64,000 nt of DNA. Origin: Brasilonema sp. CT11. GTDB lineage: Bacteria; Cyanobacteriota; Cyanobacteriia; Cyanobacteriales; Nostocaceae. The stretch's first letter is position 1. Every line of letters begins with the position of its first letter. Location: positions 25,568-89,567 of the forward strand of contig NZ_JABXYX010000002.1 of the NCBI RefSeq assembly GCF_017982655.1, read 5' to 3'. The notes below the pieces were generated by a model that made no database searches, was not told the origin of the DNA, and saw only the letters and a list, made by a program, of their open reading frames with translations. The position numbers were made by a program, and so were the translations under genes. Below are positions 44,957-54,750 of this stretch, piece after piece.

Positions 44957-45502
44957 ATGACCAAAGTAATTAGGGGTAAAATTTTCGTTTTGGACGACAA
45001 CATAGACACAGACCAAATTATTCCAGCCGAATATCTTACCTTAGTTCCTTCCAAACCAGATGAATACGAAAAGCTTGGAAGTTATGCTTTAGCTGGTTTA
45101 CCAGACCGTTACGGCAAATTTATCCCTCCAGGCGAAATCAAAACAACTTACCCCATCATTGTGGCAGGAGAAAACTTTGGCTGCGGTTCATCACGAGAAC
45201 ATGCCCCCATAGCTTTGGGTGCAAGCGGCGTCAAAGCAGTGATTGCCGAGTCTTATGCCCGCATCTTTTTCCGTAATTGTGCTGCTACAGGGGAACTTTA
45301 TCCTTGGGAATCACAAGAAAGATTATGTGACAAGTTTGAGACTGGTCATGAAGTATCAATAGATTTTGAAAGCAATTTATTGATGAACCACACTCTTGGT
45401 CAGATATACAACCTCAAACCTTTAGGAGAAGTAGGACCGGTGATTGATGCAGGAGGTATTTTTGCTTATGCTCGTCAGACAGGCATGATTTCTTCTCGCT
45501 AA
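44957..45502 (+). CDS. leuD: 3-isopropylmalate dehydratase small subunit
   Basis: 181 aa from ATG 44957, which has AGGA seven bases upstream; frames from 44888 or 44942 are longer but unlikely. The swivelling aconitase domain is clear: DDNIDTDQIIPAEYL, FGCGSSREHAPIALGASGVKAVIAESYARIFFRN, and a C-terminal GPVIDAGGIFAYARQTG. With LeuC it isomerises 2- to 3-isopropylmalate in leucine synthesis. leuC is not in the window; cyanobacterial leuC and leuD are often unlinked. The family also includes homoaconitase subunits, so the substrate is assigned by likelihood. ndhM follows 52 bp downstream. Confidence 0.88.
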   Translation: MTKVIRGKIFVLDDNIDTDQIIPAEYLTLVPSKPDEYEKLGSYALAGLPDRYGKFIPPGEIKTTYPIIVAGENFGCGSSREHAPIALGASGVKAVIAESYARIFFRNCAATGELYPWESQERLCDKFETGHEVSIDFESNLLMNHTLGQIYNLKPLGEVGPVIDAGGIFAYARQTGMISSR

Positions 45503-45566
45503 GAATTCCGTCTACAATGATTGAGAGCGCGATTAACCCTAAAAAAAACCGCCAATGGATAACCCG

Positions 45567-45929
45567 ATGCTGCTTAAGTCCACAACCCGGCACATAAGGA
45601 TTTTTGCCGGCGAAATAGACCAGGACGGAGAACTCGTTCCCAGTAGTCAGGTTTTAACCTTAGATGTTGACCCAGACAACGAGTTCAACTGGAATGAAGA
45701 TGCTCTGCAAAAGGTTTATCGCAAGTTTGATGAACTGGTAGAAGCATCTAGTGGGGCAGACCTGATAGATTATAATTTACGCCGCATTGGCTCAGACTTG
45801 GAGCATTTTCTGCGATCGCTCTTGCAAAAAGGCGAAGTCAGCTACAATCTTTCCGCACGCGTCACCAATTACAGCATGGGGCTACCCCAAGTTGCATCTG
45901 ACGAAAATACAGAGGGTAATGGCGTGTGA
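45567..45929 (+). CDS. ndhM: NAD(P)H-quinone oxidoreductase (NDH-1) subunit M
   Basis: 120 aa from ATG 45567 (M of [13 protein letters not shown]); a start at 45555 is also possible. The sequence [51 protein letters not shown] and NYSMGLPQV is the highly conserved NdhM core, and the length matches. NdhM is a peripheral, oxygenic-phototroph-specific subunit of the thylakoid NDH-1 complex used in cyclic electron flow and respiration. It lies 64 bp downstream of leuD, probably on the same transcript. Confidence 0.95.
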   Translation: MLLKSTTRHIRIFAGEIDQDGELVPSSQVLTLDVDPDNEFNWNEDALQKVYRKFDELVEASSGADLIDYNLRRIGSDLEHFLRSLLQKGEVSYNLSARVTNYSMGLPQVASDENTEGNGV

Positions 45930-46489
45930 TGTAAAAGTGAAAATGAGTACTGAGTGAGAACAAACTTCAAAAATTCTAAGCTGCTGTGCGGTACACCGTT
46001 TTTCTCAATTTACGCTCCCTATCGCGTCTTAGTACAGCACACCATAAATCAGGTACTGAATTAGCTGCTTGGATGAACTTTGTCCAAGATCATCAAAATT
46101 TTGATTTGCGACCCCTTTTGAGGTCGCAAATTAATGAAAATAAACTCTGTAGGTTTTTTCATATGTTGCCAACGCGCAACCGCACTCGTGCGGGGCTCAT
46201 ATCTTGCACCTCTGGGTAGAAAACCGTACAACTTAAAAAGATGCGCAAGGAAATGACCTAATTTTTCTTAAGACAGACAACTCAATAAAAAACTTTTGGT
46301 TTAATACTGAGTGACTAAATTAAATTAATTTTTATTGCTACAAGATGTCGCCTATTTAAGGAATTGATAACTTATGATAAATTTTATAACAATTAAACTC
46401 AATATATATTCATAAATTTTGGAGTATAAAACGGCAGCAGAAAGCTACCACCAGAGCTAATTGCTGACTGCAGACCGTTTAATATCACT
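45930..46489. other. Intergenic region with a hairpin
   Basis: No supported gene in 560 bp. A perfect 9-bp hairpin TTTGCGACC / GGTCGCAAA (46105-46130) may terminate ndhM transcription. A short ORF around 45986 is rejected. Confidence 0.5.
46105..46130. terminator. Perfect palindromic hairpin downstream of ndhM
   Basis: TTTGCGACC (46105-46113), loop CCTTTTGA, GGTCGCAAA (46122-46130). It is flanked by AAAATTTTGA upstream, so it could work in either direction. Confidence 0.45.
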
Positions 46490-46810
46490 TCACCAAATTC
46501 TATTTCCTTCTTCGTCTACTCGTGCTTGGCGAATCACATCAGAGATTTCTTCTGCATCTTTTACGTGATGAAGAGCCTTTTCTTCACCATCTGGCTCTTT
46601 AACGGTAACATAAGCCGGAACTTGAATTTCTTCACCTGTAATATCTGGAGAATCAACGGCAAGTTGTTGTTTTTTTTCTTCCACTGTTTCTGGTTCTTCA
46701 GAAATGACGTCACCAGGGTTGACTGCACGATGAGTTTCTTTTTCTTTGTTATCTTCCATTCGGATTTCACCAATTCTTGAATATGTGGAATTTTCATTGG
46801 CAATGGTCAT
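46490..46810 (-). CDS. Acidic hypothetical protein, 106 aa
   Basis: Highly charged and Glu-rich, probably partly disordered (EEPETVEEKKQQ), with no hydrophobic segment. The C-terminal half (VPAYVTVKEPDGEEKALHHVKDAEEISDVIRQARVDEEGN) has alternating residues that could form a small folded unit. ATG at 46810; a second Met follows 17 residues in. Not recognised. Confidence 0.5.
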   Translation of the reverse strand: MTIANENSTYSRIGEIRMEDNKEKETHRAVNPGDVISEEPETVEEKKQQLAVDSPDITGEEIQVPAYVTVKEPDGEEKALHHVKDAEEISDVIRQARVDEEGNRIW

Positions 46811-47628
46811 GTAATCAATAACCCAAAACAGGAGTTACTGTGAAAAGCTAATAGCAACTAGCAAGACGTCCTTTAATTTACCTGTTGGTCTTAACTAAAG
46901 TTAATTGATTACCACCTACCTATAAATTAGAGAAAAAGCTCACTTATCTCATCTTTCTGATGGAATAATTTCTTTGAACAAGAGTGTAAAGTGTAAAAGA
47001 AAGCTACTTGACACTCTGCACACCTTGAGATACACCATTAAAAAAAGCAAATAAAAAAACTTGTGACTTAAAACACAGTTTTCTCTAAAGAAAATCCTGA
47101 AGAGGGGAGGTGATGAAGCTTTGACAAAGTTATGTTGGTAAAGGTATGAAATTTTGGTGAAGTAGGCTCTGGTCCCAACATCTGTTCTTTTAAGACACAG
47201 CTGTAATCATGCTAGGACTGTATGACCAAGTGACATGACTTTACCCATCCCAGAGTGGTTTTGGGCGTGCTACAGTTATTCCCTTTCGTTTGTGAACAAG
47301 AATTTTCTCGCTCAGAATAACCTTATAACCTTTGTGGTCGGTTTTAGAGTTCACGACCAATTTGGGTGGGAATGCTGTATGTTGATAAACAAACAACACA
47401 AATGGCTTCTATGCCAAATCCTGTTTGGTGTGAGTCAGCCCAGTGGGTGGCATTGCCTACCAACTGAAAAATATCTATTATTTTTATCGCAAATTTTTTC
47501 AAATTTTACTATTTGAACCTGAGTTCGCAAGTTAAAATCGTGATCCAATCCAAATCGTAATGAGCGGTCAACAGTGCCGCTGCCAATGCTGTTGAAAAAA
47601 TGCCAATCCGCTGATCGGTGCGAAGACT
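46811..47628 (+). other. Long intergenic region upstream of the PP2C gene
   Basis: About 820 bp with no supported gene. At 47106-47114 GGAGGTGAT is a full-strength anti-SD match, but only tiny ORFs follow it (ATG AAG CTT TGA and others). The rest is AT-rich and may hold a long leader for the phosphatase gene. Confidence 0.45.
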
Positions 47629-49947
47629 ATGGAAAATGATGCGGCAACGCTCTACTGCACAAATGAACTTTGTCAAGCTCCAAACCCCCTGACACACAAA
47701 TTTTGCCTACGATGCTCCACACCCCTGCCTAAACGATTCCTCTGGGCTGTGGCAGACGGGCAGAGCTTGGCTAATGCCGGAGAATTATTAGCCGATCGCT
47801 ATTTGGTTATCAGCAAGGCGCTTGTTTTGGATACCAAGCCCGGTTTGTTGCCTCAAACGCCAAATGGAGAACATGCACAGGCAGTAAAACCTTACTTGCG
47901 GCTATTTCCCTACCGCTTGCATGTACCACAAGTGTATGGAATTATGCCAATAAGTGGGGACACTTATGACGAAGAAATATTACTTTTAGAAAAACCTCCG
48001 CTTTCTGTGCTAGACAGTACAGAACCAATGGATGTGCAGATTGCTTACGAATTAACCACAGCTTGGCATAACGCAACATCAATACGCCAACTGAATTTGC
48101 TGTGGCAGATAGCTAATTTGTGGCAACCTCTAGCGAGTGAAGGCGTAGCCTCTAGCTTACTGAACCCACAGTTAGTCAGAGTGGAAGGGTCTTTTGTACG
48201 CTTATTGGAATTGCGTCAAGACAATCAAACTTCGCCTGGTTTACCCCAACTCGGGGAATTTTGGCAGCAGTTGCAGCCACAAGCCAAAGGAGCGATCGCC
48301 GAATTTTTGAGTGAAATTTGTCGTTCTCTGATTGCGGGAGTTATACACTCTGGTGAGCAACTCGTTGCGATTATAGACAGGGGGTTGACACAATTAGGGC
48401 AAACCCAAACACCTCTTATCAAAATAGTCACCAAGACTGACACAGGACCAAGTCGCCAACGTAATGAAGATGCTTGTTACCCTCCTGGTGGCAGTATTGT
48501 CAGCAAACCACCATCACAAACAGCTTTAGCTATTGTCTGTGATGGCATTGGTGGACACGAGGGAGGCAATGTTGCATCACTTTTAGCCATTGAAACGATT
48601 CAACAACAGCTGCATGAACTGACGAAATTGCCTTCTGAGCATATAGACTCATCTATTGTACTTGCGGAGTTAGAAGGGGCAACCGCAGCAGCTAATGACA
48701 TCATCAGTGAGCGCAACGACGACGAACATCGGCAAGGGCGTCAACGCATGGGCACAACCCTAGTAATGGCATTGCCCATTGCTCATCAAATGTACATTGG
48801 TCACGTTGGTGATAGTCGTGCTTACTGGATTACACGCTCTGGTTGCTATCAAGTGACCCTAGATGACGATGTTGCTTCTCGTGAGGTACGGTTGGGCTAT
48901 GCCACATACCGAGATGCAGTGCAACAGGGTGCATCAGGGTCTTTGGTGCAGGCATTGGGCATGAGTGCTAGTAATTCATTGCATCCGACTTCACAACGAT
49001 TTATTCTCGACGAAGATAGCGTTTTTCTGTTGTGCTCTGACGGTTTGAGTGACTTTGACCGCGTAGATCAATACTGGGAAACAGAAATTTTACCCATTCT
49101 TACTGAAAATTATGACATAGCTAAAGTCACAGATAAATTAGTGGAAATAGCGAATATTCAAAATGGACATGATAATGTCACGATCGCGCTAGTACACTGC
49201 CAAGTTAAATACTCAGAACCAAAATCAACCCTTCACACTTCCCTTGCTAACCTCTCTACATTACCAATAGCTTCTTCTAACACTGCGATCAAAACGCCAC
49301 TAGTTGCATCACCTGTGGGTAGAAATCAGAAAACTCAAGTAATGCCAACAACTAAGCCAGCCAAAAATATAAAAGTACCGCTACAGGTGATTGTTGTTCC
49401 GCTGCTATTTTTTGTTGCTAGCGGTTTGTTGGCATACCTATGGCGTCAAGGGTTGCTCTCTATCCCGACGAAATTACCTAACTCCTCACCATCCATACCA
49501 CTACCGATCATAAGTGGTTCTCAGGACAGTTCGGCTAATTCGAGCGAAGATAGTGTGGATGCAGCAAGGGTGATTCAAACTAACAGCGAAATAGAATTCA
49601 TAACAACGACCTCGCCCCCAAAAGGTGCGATCGCCCCAAAAGGTAGTGTTTTGCAAATTCTCAAGCAACAGGAAACAGAGAAAGACGCGAGTATCTATCT
49701 GCGAGTCTGCTCTATTATCGGGCAAGCAAGTCCATCTAACTCACAATCAACTTCTGCCACAGCAAAAAAACCTTTACTCAAGCCAGGGGATGAAGTGAAA
49801 ATTTCATTCTCCAAATTCAAGTCATTGAATATTCCCAAAGCTCAACCAGAAGTGGCGAGATTCTGTCAGCCCTCAAAAGACACTTCCACACCTCCTGATG
49901 GAGAATCAACAACTGATTCTGTGCCAAACTCTGTGCCACAGCAATGA
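47629..49947 (+). CDS. PP2C-family Ser/Thr protein phosphatase with N-terminal zinc ribbon and membrane anchor
   Basis: 772 aa. An N-terminal zinc ribbon (Cys10, Cys15, Cys26, Cys29) is followed by a region of about 230 residues like an inactive kinase-like fold, then the PP2C domain (about 270-530): TDTGPSRQRNEDACY, VCDGIGGHEGG (metal-binding Asp at 305), GTTLVMAL, VGDSRAYWI, CSDGLSDF and GHDNVTIALV. One transmembrane helix (VIVVPLLFFVASGLLAYLW, about 590) separates it from a Ser/Pro tail. It removes phosphate from Ser/Thr, probably at the inner membrane. FHA-domain proteins, which read phosphothreonine, are encoded next, making this a phospho-signalling cluster. Confidence 0.88.
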   Translation: MENDAATLYCTNELCQAPNPLTHKFCLRCSTPLPKRFLWAVADGQSLANAGELLADRYLVISKALVLDTKPGLLPQTPNGEHAQAVKPYLRLFPYRLHVPQVYGIMPISGDTYDEEILLLEKPPLSVLDSTEPMDVQIAYELTTAWHNATSIRQLNLLWQIANLWQPLASEGVASSLLNPQLVRVEGSFVRLLELRQDNQTSPGLPQLGEFWQQLQPQAKGAIAEFLSEICRSLIAGVIHSGEQLVAIIDRGLTQLGQTQTPLIKIVTKTDTGPSRQRNEDACYPPGGSIVSKPPSQTALAIVCDGIGGHEGGNVASLLAIETIQQQLHELTKLPSEHIDSSIVLAELEGATAAANDIISERNDDEHRQGRQRMGTTLVMALPIAHQMYIGHVGDSRAYWITRSGCYQVTLDDDVASREVRLGYATYRDAVQQGASGSLVQALGMSASNSLHPTSQRFILDEDSVFLLCSDGLSDFDRVDQYWETEILPILTENYDIAKVTDKLVEIANIQNGHDNVTIALVHCQVKYSEPKSTLHTSLANLSTLPIASSNTAIKTPLVASPVGRNQKTQVMPTTKPAKNIKVPLQVIVVPLLFFVASGLLAYLWRQGLLSIPTKLPNSSPSIPLPIISGSQDSSANSSEDSVDAARVIQTNSEIEFITTTSPPKGAIAPKGSVLQILKQQETEKDASIYLRVCSIIGQASPSNSQSTSATAKKPLLKPGDEVKISFSKFKSLNIPKAQPEVARFCQPSKDTSTPPDGESTTDSVPNSVPQQ

Positions 49948-50192
49948 GATCTCGCGGAGGGTCAACTCTTAAGAGTTGTTAACAAAAACTGATAACAGAT
50001 AACTGGTTAAAATAGGTGACACCTGTTAGCCGAAGAGCAGCACTTCGTCAAAAACTCGATAAACTGGTAGAAGCCTGAAATAGTATAGATGATATAACTT
50101 TAAATCAAAAACTGAAAAGGTAAAATTTTTGCCTTTGAAAATTGTTATTTGAAATTATTTGATTCTATAGATTAACCAAGACTAACGAATCC

Positions 50193-51782
50193 ATGCCATC
50201 CCTTAACTTGGCGATCGCCCGTCTCATCAATACCGGCAATGACAGTTTCGCCATTTGGGTGGTGAATGCTCCTTATCCCAGTGGCTATGTTCTACATGAT
50301 TGTGTATGGCCTCAACATCTTACTCAAGCATGGCTTGAGTGGCAGCAAATGTTTGCCGGTCACAGTCGCTTAGATATTTCTCCAGGAGCAACACCCAAAG
50401 AGGCAAATCCTCTTCCTCTGGATTTTGCTGCCCCAACTTCCGGTCAACCCACCAGTTACACTGCTCGTTTGATGCAATATTTGGGAATTAGCTTGTGGAG
50501 TTGGGTATTTGACGGATCAATTCTCAATAGCTTTGAACGCAGTCGTGGCATTGCTATGGGGCAGCATACGCGTTTGCGCGTGCGACTGGAAGTTCGTGAT
50601 CCGAATCTGATTGCCCTGCCTTGGGAAATTATGCAGCGCGAACCTGGTCAATCTGCTATTTCTCTGTCGCAACACATACTTTTTAGTCGTACTACTAGTG
50701 AAGTCGAACCTCTACCGTATTTACGCTCAGAACAGGGGTTAAATATACTGTTAGTTTTGGGTGAAGATGAAAAGCATCTAGAACTTAAAAAAGAAGCCAA
50801 TGTACTAGAAGAAATTCTTTCCAATGGTTCTATTGTAGCAAACTATAACAGTGGCTATGCACCTTGTATGGTGAAGACACTCTTGCAACCAACTCCTATT
50901 GAGTTAATTCAACAGCTAGAAACTAAGGCATACAACGTCTTGTTTTACGCAGGTCACGGTCTGCAAGGACCAGACGGAGGTTTGTTATTTTTGCGACCGG
51001 GTATGACTCTCAATGGGATGGAATTAGCCCAAGTTTTGACTCGTACAGGTGTAAAACTGGCAGTTTTCAATGCTTGTTGGGGAGCACAGCCAGCAGCTGC
51101 GAATCACCAGGCTGTACCTCACAGCAGTTTGGCAGAAGTGCTGATACGTCAAGGTTTACCTGCAGTTTTGGCGATGCGTGATGAAATAGCATCCGAAGAA
51201 AGCCAGACTTTTATTCAAGCTTTTGCTGCTGGTTTGCGAAAGCGACTGCCAATTGATGAAGCCGTGGCAGAAGCAAGGCAACAGCTATTAATAGTTTACA
51301 GGTTCAATCAACCCGCTTGGACATTGCCGATTCTTTACCTCCATCCAGATTACGATGGAGAACTGATAAAAAATTTTGATGAGGGGATAACAGAACTCCC
51401 AGAAACTTCTATTCCGGGAATCGCTTCTTTGGTTTCCAATGCTTGTTTGCGATCGCTTTCCCCAGGAGGAAAAACTTCGTTATTGCGACCTGGAATCACC
51501 CGCATCGGGCGCACCGGAGATAATGATATTGTCATTCCAGAGCCTTCGGTTTCAAAACGCCATGCTGAGATATTATGTCGAAATAGTCTGACAGGAGCAA
51601 CAGCAGTACGAACCTATTACCTGCAAGATTTGTCCACCTACGGGACAACCTGGGTGTTTCGATCTAATGGTTGGCAGCAAATCCATCGTCAGGAAGTTCC
51701 GTTACAGTCTGGCATGCAGTTAAAGTTTGGCAGTACCAGAAGTCAACCTTGGGAGTTCATCGTTGATAATTCCCCACCCTAA
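50193..51782 (+). CDS. CHAT (caspase-like) - FHA fusion protein
   Basis: 529 aa. The CHAT domain (about 130-390) has strand LNILLVLGE, His255 in LFYAGHGLQGPDGG and Cys295 in VFNACWG, so the protease dyad is intact. The C-terminal FHA domain (about 435-525: ITRIGRTGDNDIVIPEPSVSKRHAEI, LQDLSTYGT) has the conserved Gly-Arg, Ser and Arg-His needed to bind phosphothreonine. Thus a caspase-family protease could be recruited by Ser/Thr phosphorylation. It lies between a PP2C phosphatase and a 215-aa unknown protein on the same strand. No experimental function is known to me. Confidence 0.85.
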   Translation: MPSLNLAIARLINTGNDSFAIWVVNAPYPSGYVLHDCVWPQHLTQAWLEWQQMFAGHSRLDISPGATPKEANPLPLDFAAPTSGQPTSYTARLMQYLGISLWSWVFDGSILNSFERSRGIAMGQHTRLRVRLEVRDPNLIALPWEIMQREPGQSAISLSQHILFSRTTSEVEPLPYLRSEQGLNILLVLGEDEKHLELKKEANVLEEILSNGSIVANYNSGYAPCMVKTLLQPTPIELIQQLETKAYNVLFYAGHGLQGPDGGLLFLRPGMTLNGMELAQVLTRTGVKLAVFNACWGAQPAAANHQAVPHSSLAEVLIRQGLPAVLAMRDEIASEESQTFIQAFAAGLRKRLPIDEAVAEARQQLLIVYRFNQPAWTLPILYLHPDYDGELIKNFDEGITELPETSIPGIASLVSNACLRSLSPGGKTSLLRPGITRIGRTGDNDIVIPEPSVSKRHAEILCRNSLTGATAVRTYYLQDLSTYGTTWVFRSNGWQQIHRQEVPLQSGMQLKFGSTRSQPWEFIVDNSPP

Positions 51783-51929
51783 GGGTTGGGAACACTGATT
51801 TTCTACCATTGAAATATAGCTAAATAAACCAGTACTTTTTGGTAGAACGGCGTTCTTTTTGCGGAAATGACACTTTGGCAGTTGTAGCTGTGTATGTACA
51901 TTAAATAATTAACAAAGGATCGAGCGACA

Positions 51930-52577
51930 ATGGTTAAGAAAATCAATAAATCAAAAACTTCTCATTCCCTACGGTCTCAAGTCGATCTCCAGCTTTTAGA
52001 AGCACTGCTTGAACCCGAGGATGCTACATATCCTTGGAATCCCGCTGATGAACAATCAGAAAACTATTTTGCACAACTAGAACAACAGTTCCAGTTTGAG
52101 GACGTCCTTGATGAGGAACTGACAGAACGTTCCCAAGCTTTCTATAATTGCTTGGATACGCTTTGGCACAATAATTTGAATTCCCAGCAGTACAAAGCAA
52201 CTAAAAAATCTACTGTCTTGGCGAATCTTCAAAAAAATTTACAAGCAGGCTTCGCCGCCAGTGTCCCTCAAGATTGGATAACGGAAATTGCCCAGAAAGC
52301 TGCTGAAATTTTTCATTCAGGGCAATCTAAGGGTGAACAACTGGTAAGTTGTGTAAAATCTGTATTACCCAATTGGGAAACAGATGATCTTTTGGTTATG
52401 GCTCGTCCTTTCGCTTACGCAATGAGGAGCGGTGAACAGAAAAATGTAAACTCAGTTGTAAACCACGTCGGCGATCGTGAGTGGACAAATTTATCCGAAG
52501 TTGAGAAGGCAAAGGTAAGTTTGGCAGTTGCTTACCATGCGCTTGATGAACTCAAGAATATTGAAGAAGAAGTCTAA
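51930..52577 (+). CDS. Acidic helical protein of unknown function, 215 aa
   Basis: AAAGGA lies about 10 bases before the ATG. The protein starts with a basic tail (MVKKINKSKTSHSLRSQ), then is acidic and mostly helical (LQLLEALLEPEDATYPWNP, FEDVLDEELTERSQAFYNCL) with no membrane segment. Not recognised. It follows the CHAT-FHA gene by 147 bp on the same strand, so it could be its substrate, inhibitor or partner; this is inference from position. Confidence 0.6.
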   Translation: MVKKINKSKTSHSLRSQVDLQLLEALLEPEDATYPWNPADEQSENYFAQLEQQFQFEDVLDEELTERSQAFYNCLDTLWHNNLNSQQYKATKKSTVLANLQKNLQAGFAASVPQDWITEIAQKAAEIFHSGQSKGEQLVSCVKSVLPNWETDDLLVMARPFAYAMRSGEQKNVNSVVNHVGDREWTNLSEVEKAKVSLAVAYHALDELKNIEEEV

Positions 52578-52860
52578 GATTTGTTCCCTGTTTCCTGGTT
52601 TTATCCGACGGGTGAGGAAAAGTTACCTTGCCAGAAGATCAATAATTTTGTTGTTTATCTAAAAATGCAGGGTTTTTCTGATTGAGACACAAAATGTCTG
52701 ACTGAATATGTTGGTAGTGAGTTCCCAATCAAGCCAATGTATATAAAAATACAAGTTTTCAGATGAGTGCAGCAACAGTAGTCGATTGTAAACACAAGAG
52801 TCAACTATAAATCAATCATCCGCCATCTCCCTCATCTCCCTGATCATCTTGTTGCACTCA
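52578..52860. other. Intergenic region between convergent genes
   Basis: About 280 bp between the 215-aa gene and the FHA-PrsW stop. Near 52822-52842 CATCTCCCTCATCTCCCTGAT is a short imperfect tandem repeat. No gene. Confidence 0.45.
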
Positions 52861-54261
52861 TTACTTACGTCCAAGAAAACGGGTAGCGAAGTTTTGCGAT
52901 CGCGTTGGTGAAAGCACCCTAGCTTTGAGAATAGCTGCCATTAAAAAGGCGTAAGACAAAACCCCAACAATCACCAACAGCAAACCGTTAAAAATTCCCG
53001 TTGTATTCCACAAAGCATGTAATCCGGCTGCTGTCAGATAACCAACTGGCAAAATTTGCCAACTTTTAGAGGGTTTGAGTACAGCCAAACCGAAAAAATA
53101 GCCAAAATACCCACTGTAAGCCATATGCCCGGCAACAGAACCGAGAATTCGTGGAATCAGCAGTTGCAAACCTACAAGCTGACCACTTTCTAAACCCGAT
53201 TGTGCTGAAATATTTTGAGTAATAGTTGGCACATATTGTCCCAAAGTTTCCAACAGGGTAAAGCCCACAGCAGAAGCTGTTCCCAATAGAATACCATCAA
53301 GAGGTTCGGCGATACCGATGCGTTCCCGCCACGGTGACGGGACTACCTTAGCAATCATAAATGCCATCAGCAAAGGTATTGCCTTGAGTAATTCCTCCAT
53401 TAAGCCAGCGCCAAAAAACATTCGCACCAGCAACTCTGTTAAAGTAATGGACTCCTGTTCTGAGGGCAAACTACCAGGCAACAGACCGCGAAACACAAAG
53501 ATAAATAAATCCAAAACGGGAGTCAGTAAAATCACTGCCGTCGTCAATGCCGATGCACACAGCACCCACCAAGGCTTTGGTTTACCACACAACTGATAAA
53601 TAAAGTAGTAAGCAGCAGAGGCTATATAAATTGCGACTATAACTTGATTGGCTTGTGGTTGACCTACCGTGGCAAACATAAGTACCACGAAGACAACTGT
53701 GAGAACTCCCGGTATCAGATAAGCTTTACTAGTTAAATCTTTGCCAGTAGAAATAATCGGAAACAGCTGAGTGAAGCTAAGCGCATCTGGTGTTTTTGAG
53801 GGAGGTCGATAATACGCCGAGGTTGGTGTTGGATAACTATTTGCTGGGGTAAGTGGTGTCGCTGCTGGTGGGGCGATAGCAGTGGCTTGTTCGTGGTTTT
53901 GTTCGTACTCAAAAACAAATTCTGGACCATCATGACCCAGAGTAATGCTATCTCCGTTCATCAATTGCTGACAACCCTGCAATCGTTGTCCATTTAAGTA
54001 CGTGCCATTGGCACTAGCCAAATCACAGATTAACCAACTAGATTGAGCATCTGCAGATGAAGTCAGAGGACGAACAGCCGCATGGCGACGAGATACCATG
54101 CGATATGACATGGCCTCTAACACAACTTGGCAGCTGGGATCACGTCCAATAACTACCTCTTGACTGGGAAGCAGCGAGTAACGAGTTTCCGATCCAAAAG
54201 AAGTTCCAATACCAGACACTTGCCGCAGAATTGCATTCTGTCTTGCATTTTTACCTGTCAT
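52861..54261 (-). CDS. FHA domain - PrsW-family intramembrane metalloprotease
   Basis: 466 aa from ATG 54261 (M of MTGKNARQNAILRQ); the frame extends to 54327. The FHA domain (about 15-120: VVIGRDPSCQVVLEA, SRRHAAVRP, DLASANGTYLNGQRL) reads phosphothreonine. After a Pro/Thr linker come about eight transmembrane helices with the PrsW signature: GAGLMEELLKAIPLL (E-E-x3-K), EPLDGILLGTASAVGFTLLE, GHMAYSGYFGYFFGLA and HALWN. PrsW cleaves membrane-bound anti-sigma factors in Bacillus. The fusion suggests intramembrane proteolysis steered by Ser/Thr phosphorylation. It converges on the CHAT-FHA operon. Confidence 0.88.
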   Translation of the reverse strand: MTGKNARQNAILRQVSGIGTSFGSETRYSLLPSQEVVIGRDPSCQVVLEAMSYRMVSRRHAAVRPLTSSADAQSSWLICDLASANGTYLNGQRLQGCQQLMNGDSITLGHDGPEFVFEYEQNHEQATAIAPPAATPLTPANSYPTPTSAYYRPPSKTPDALSFTQLFPIISTGKDLTSKAYLIPGVLTVVFVVLMFATVGQPQANQVIVAIYIASAAYYFIYQLCGKPKPWWVLCASALTTAVILLTPVLDLFIFVFRGLLPGSLPSEQESITLTELLVRMFFGAGLMEELLKAIPLLMAFMIAKVVPSPWRERIGIAEPLDGILLGTASAVGFTLLETLGQYVPTITQNISAQSGLESGQLVGLQLLIPRILGSVAGHMAYSGYFGYFFGLAVLKPSKSWQILPVGYLTAAGLHALWNTTGIFNGLLLVIVGVLSYAFLMAAILKARVLSPTRSQNFATRFLGRK

Positions 54262-54327
54262 TGAGTTGCAGGGTGTTTCTAAAGTATTTCTTAAAATAAT
54301 TGGGCAATAGGACTTAACCCTACCCAC

Positions 54328-54750
54328 AACAGCAAAATTGCTAAATCCACTATAGCTTCAGTAACTGCTTATCAATGAGAAATTAAAAAAATCAAAATAA
54401 ACATAGAGTTTGACACAATGTTGGTCAGTTTTACCGTTGACAATTTACGCTTTATAGTTATTTTTTCCATACCTCCTAAAAAACACAGGGAACACAACGA
54501 CCACGCTCAGTGCATCGCGCTTAACGCTTAACAGTATGAGGAACTACCGAAAGGGTTTCACAGGCTTAGATGCCCGGAGGGCTTCGGTGCAATCTGTCGG
54601 ATGTGGCGTTTTCATGACAGCCAGGCGACTAGCGTATGCGCTTTGCCCACGCCCAGAGGTCTAAAGCGAAGCCGAACCGGAGGTTCTCCCCGGAGGATCG
54701 TTAAGAGCGCACGAGTTTAAGGCTCATACCTAAATGGCTTTAAGTGGTAG
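54328..54750. other. Intergenic region with GC-rich dispersed repeat
   Basis: The AT-rich left half probably holds the promoter of the FHA-PrsW gene. From about 54500 to 54720 the DNA is GC-rich and repeat-like (GGCTTAGATGCCCGGAGGGC, AACCGGAGGTTCTCCCCGGAGG), unlike its surroundings and without coding potential. It resembles other dispersed cyanobacterial repeats. Confidence 0.5.

Noticed and set aside
45986-46219. 77-codon ORF after ndhM
   Set aside because: No ribosome binding site, composition not protein-like, contains a hairpin.
47235-47516. 93-codon ORF upstream of the phosphatase
   Set aside because: Cys/Trp/Phe-rich with no family or good start; probably chance.
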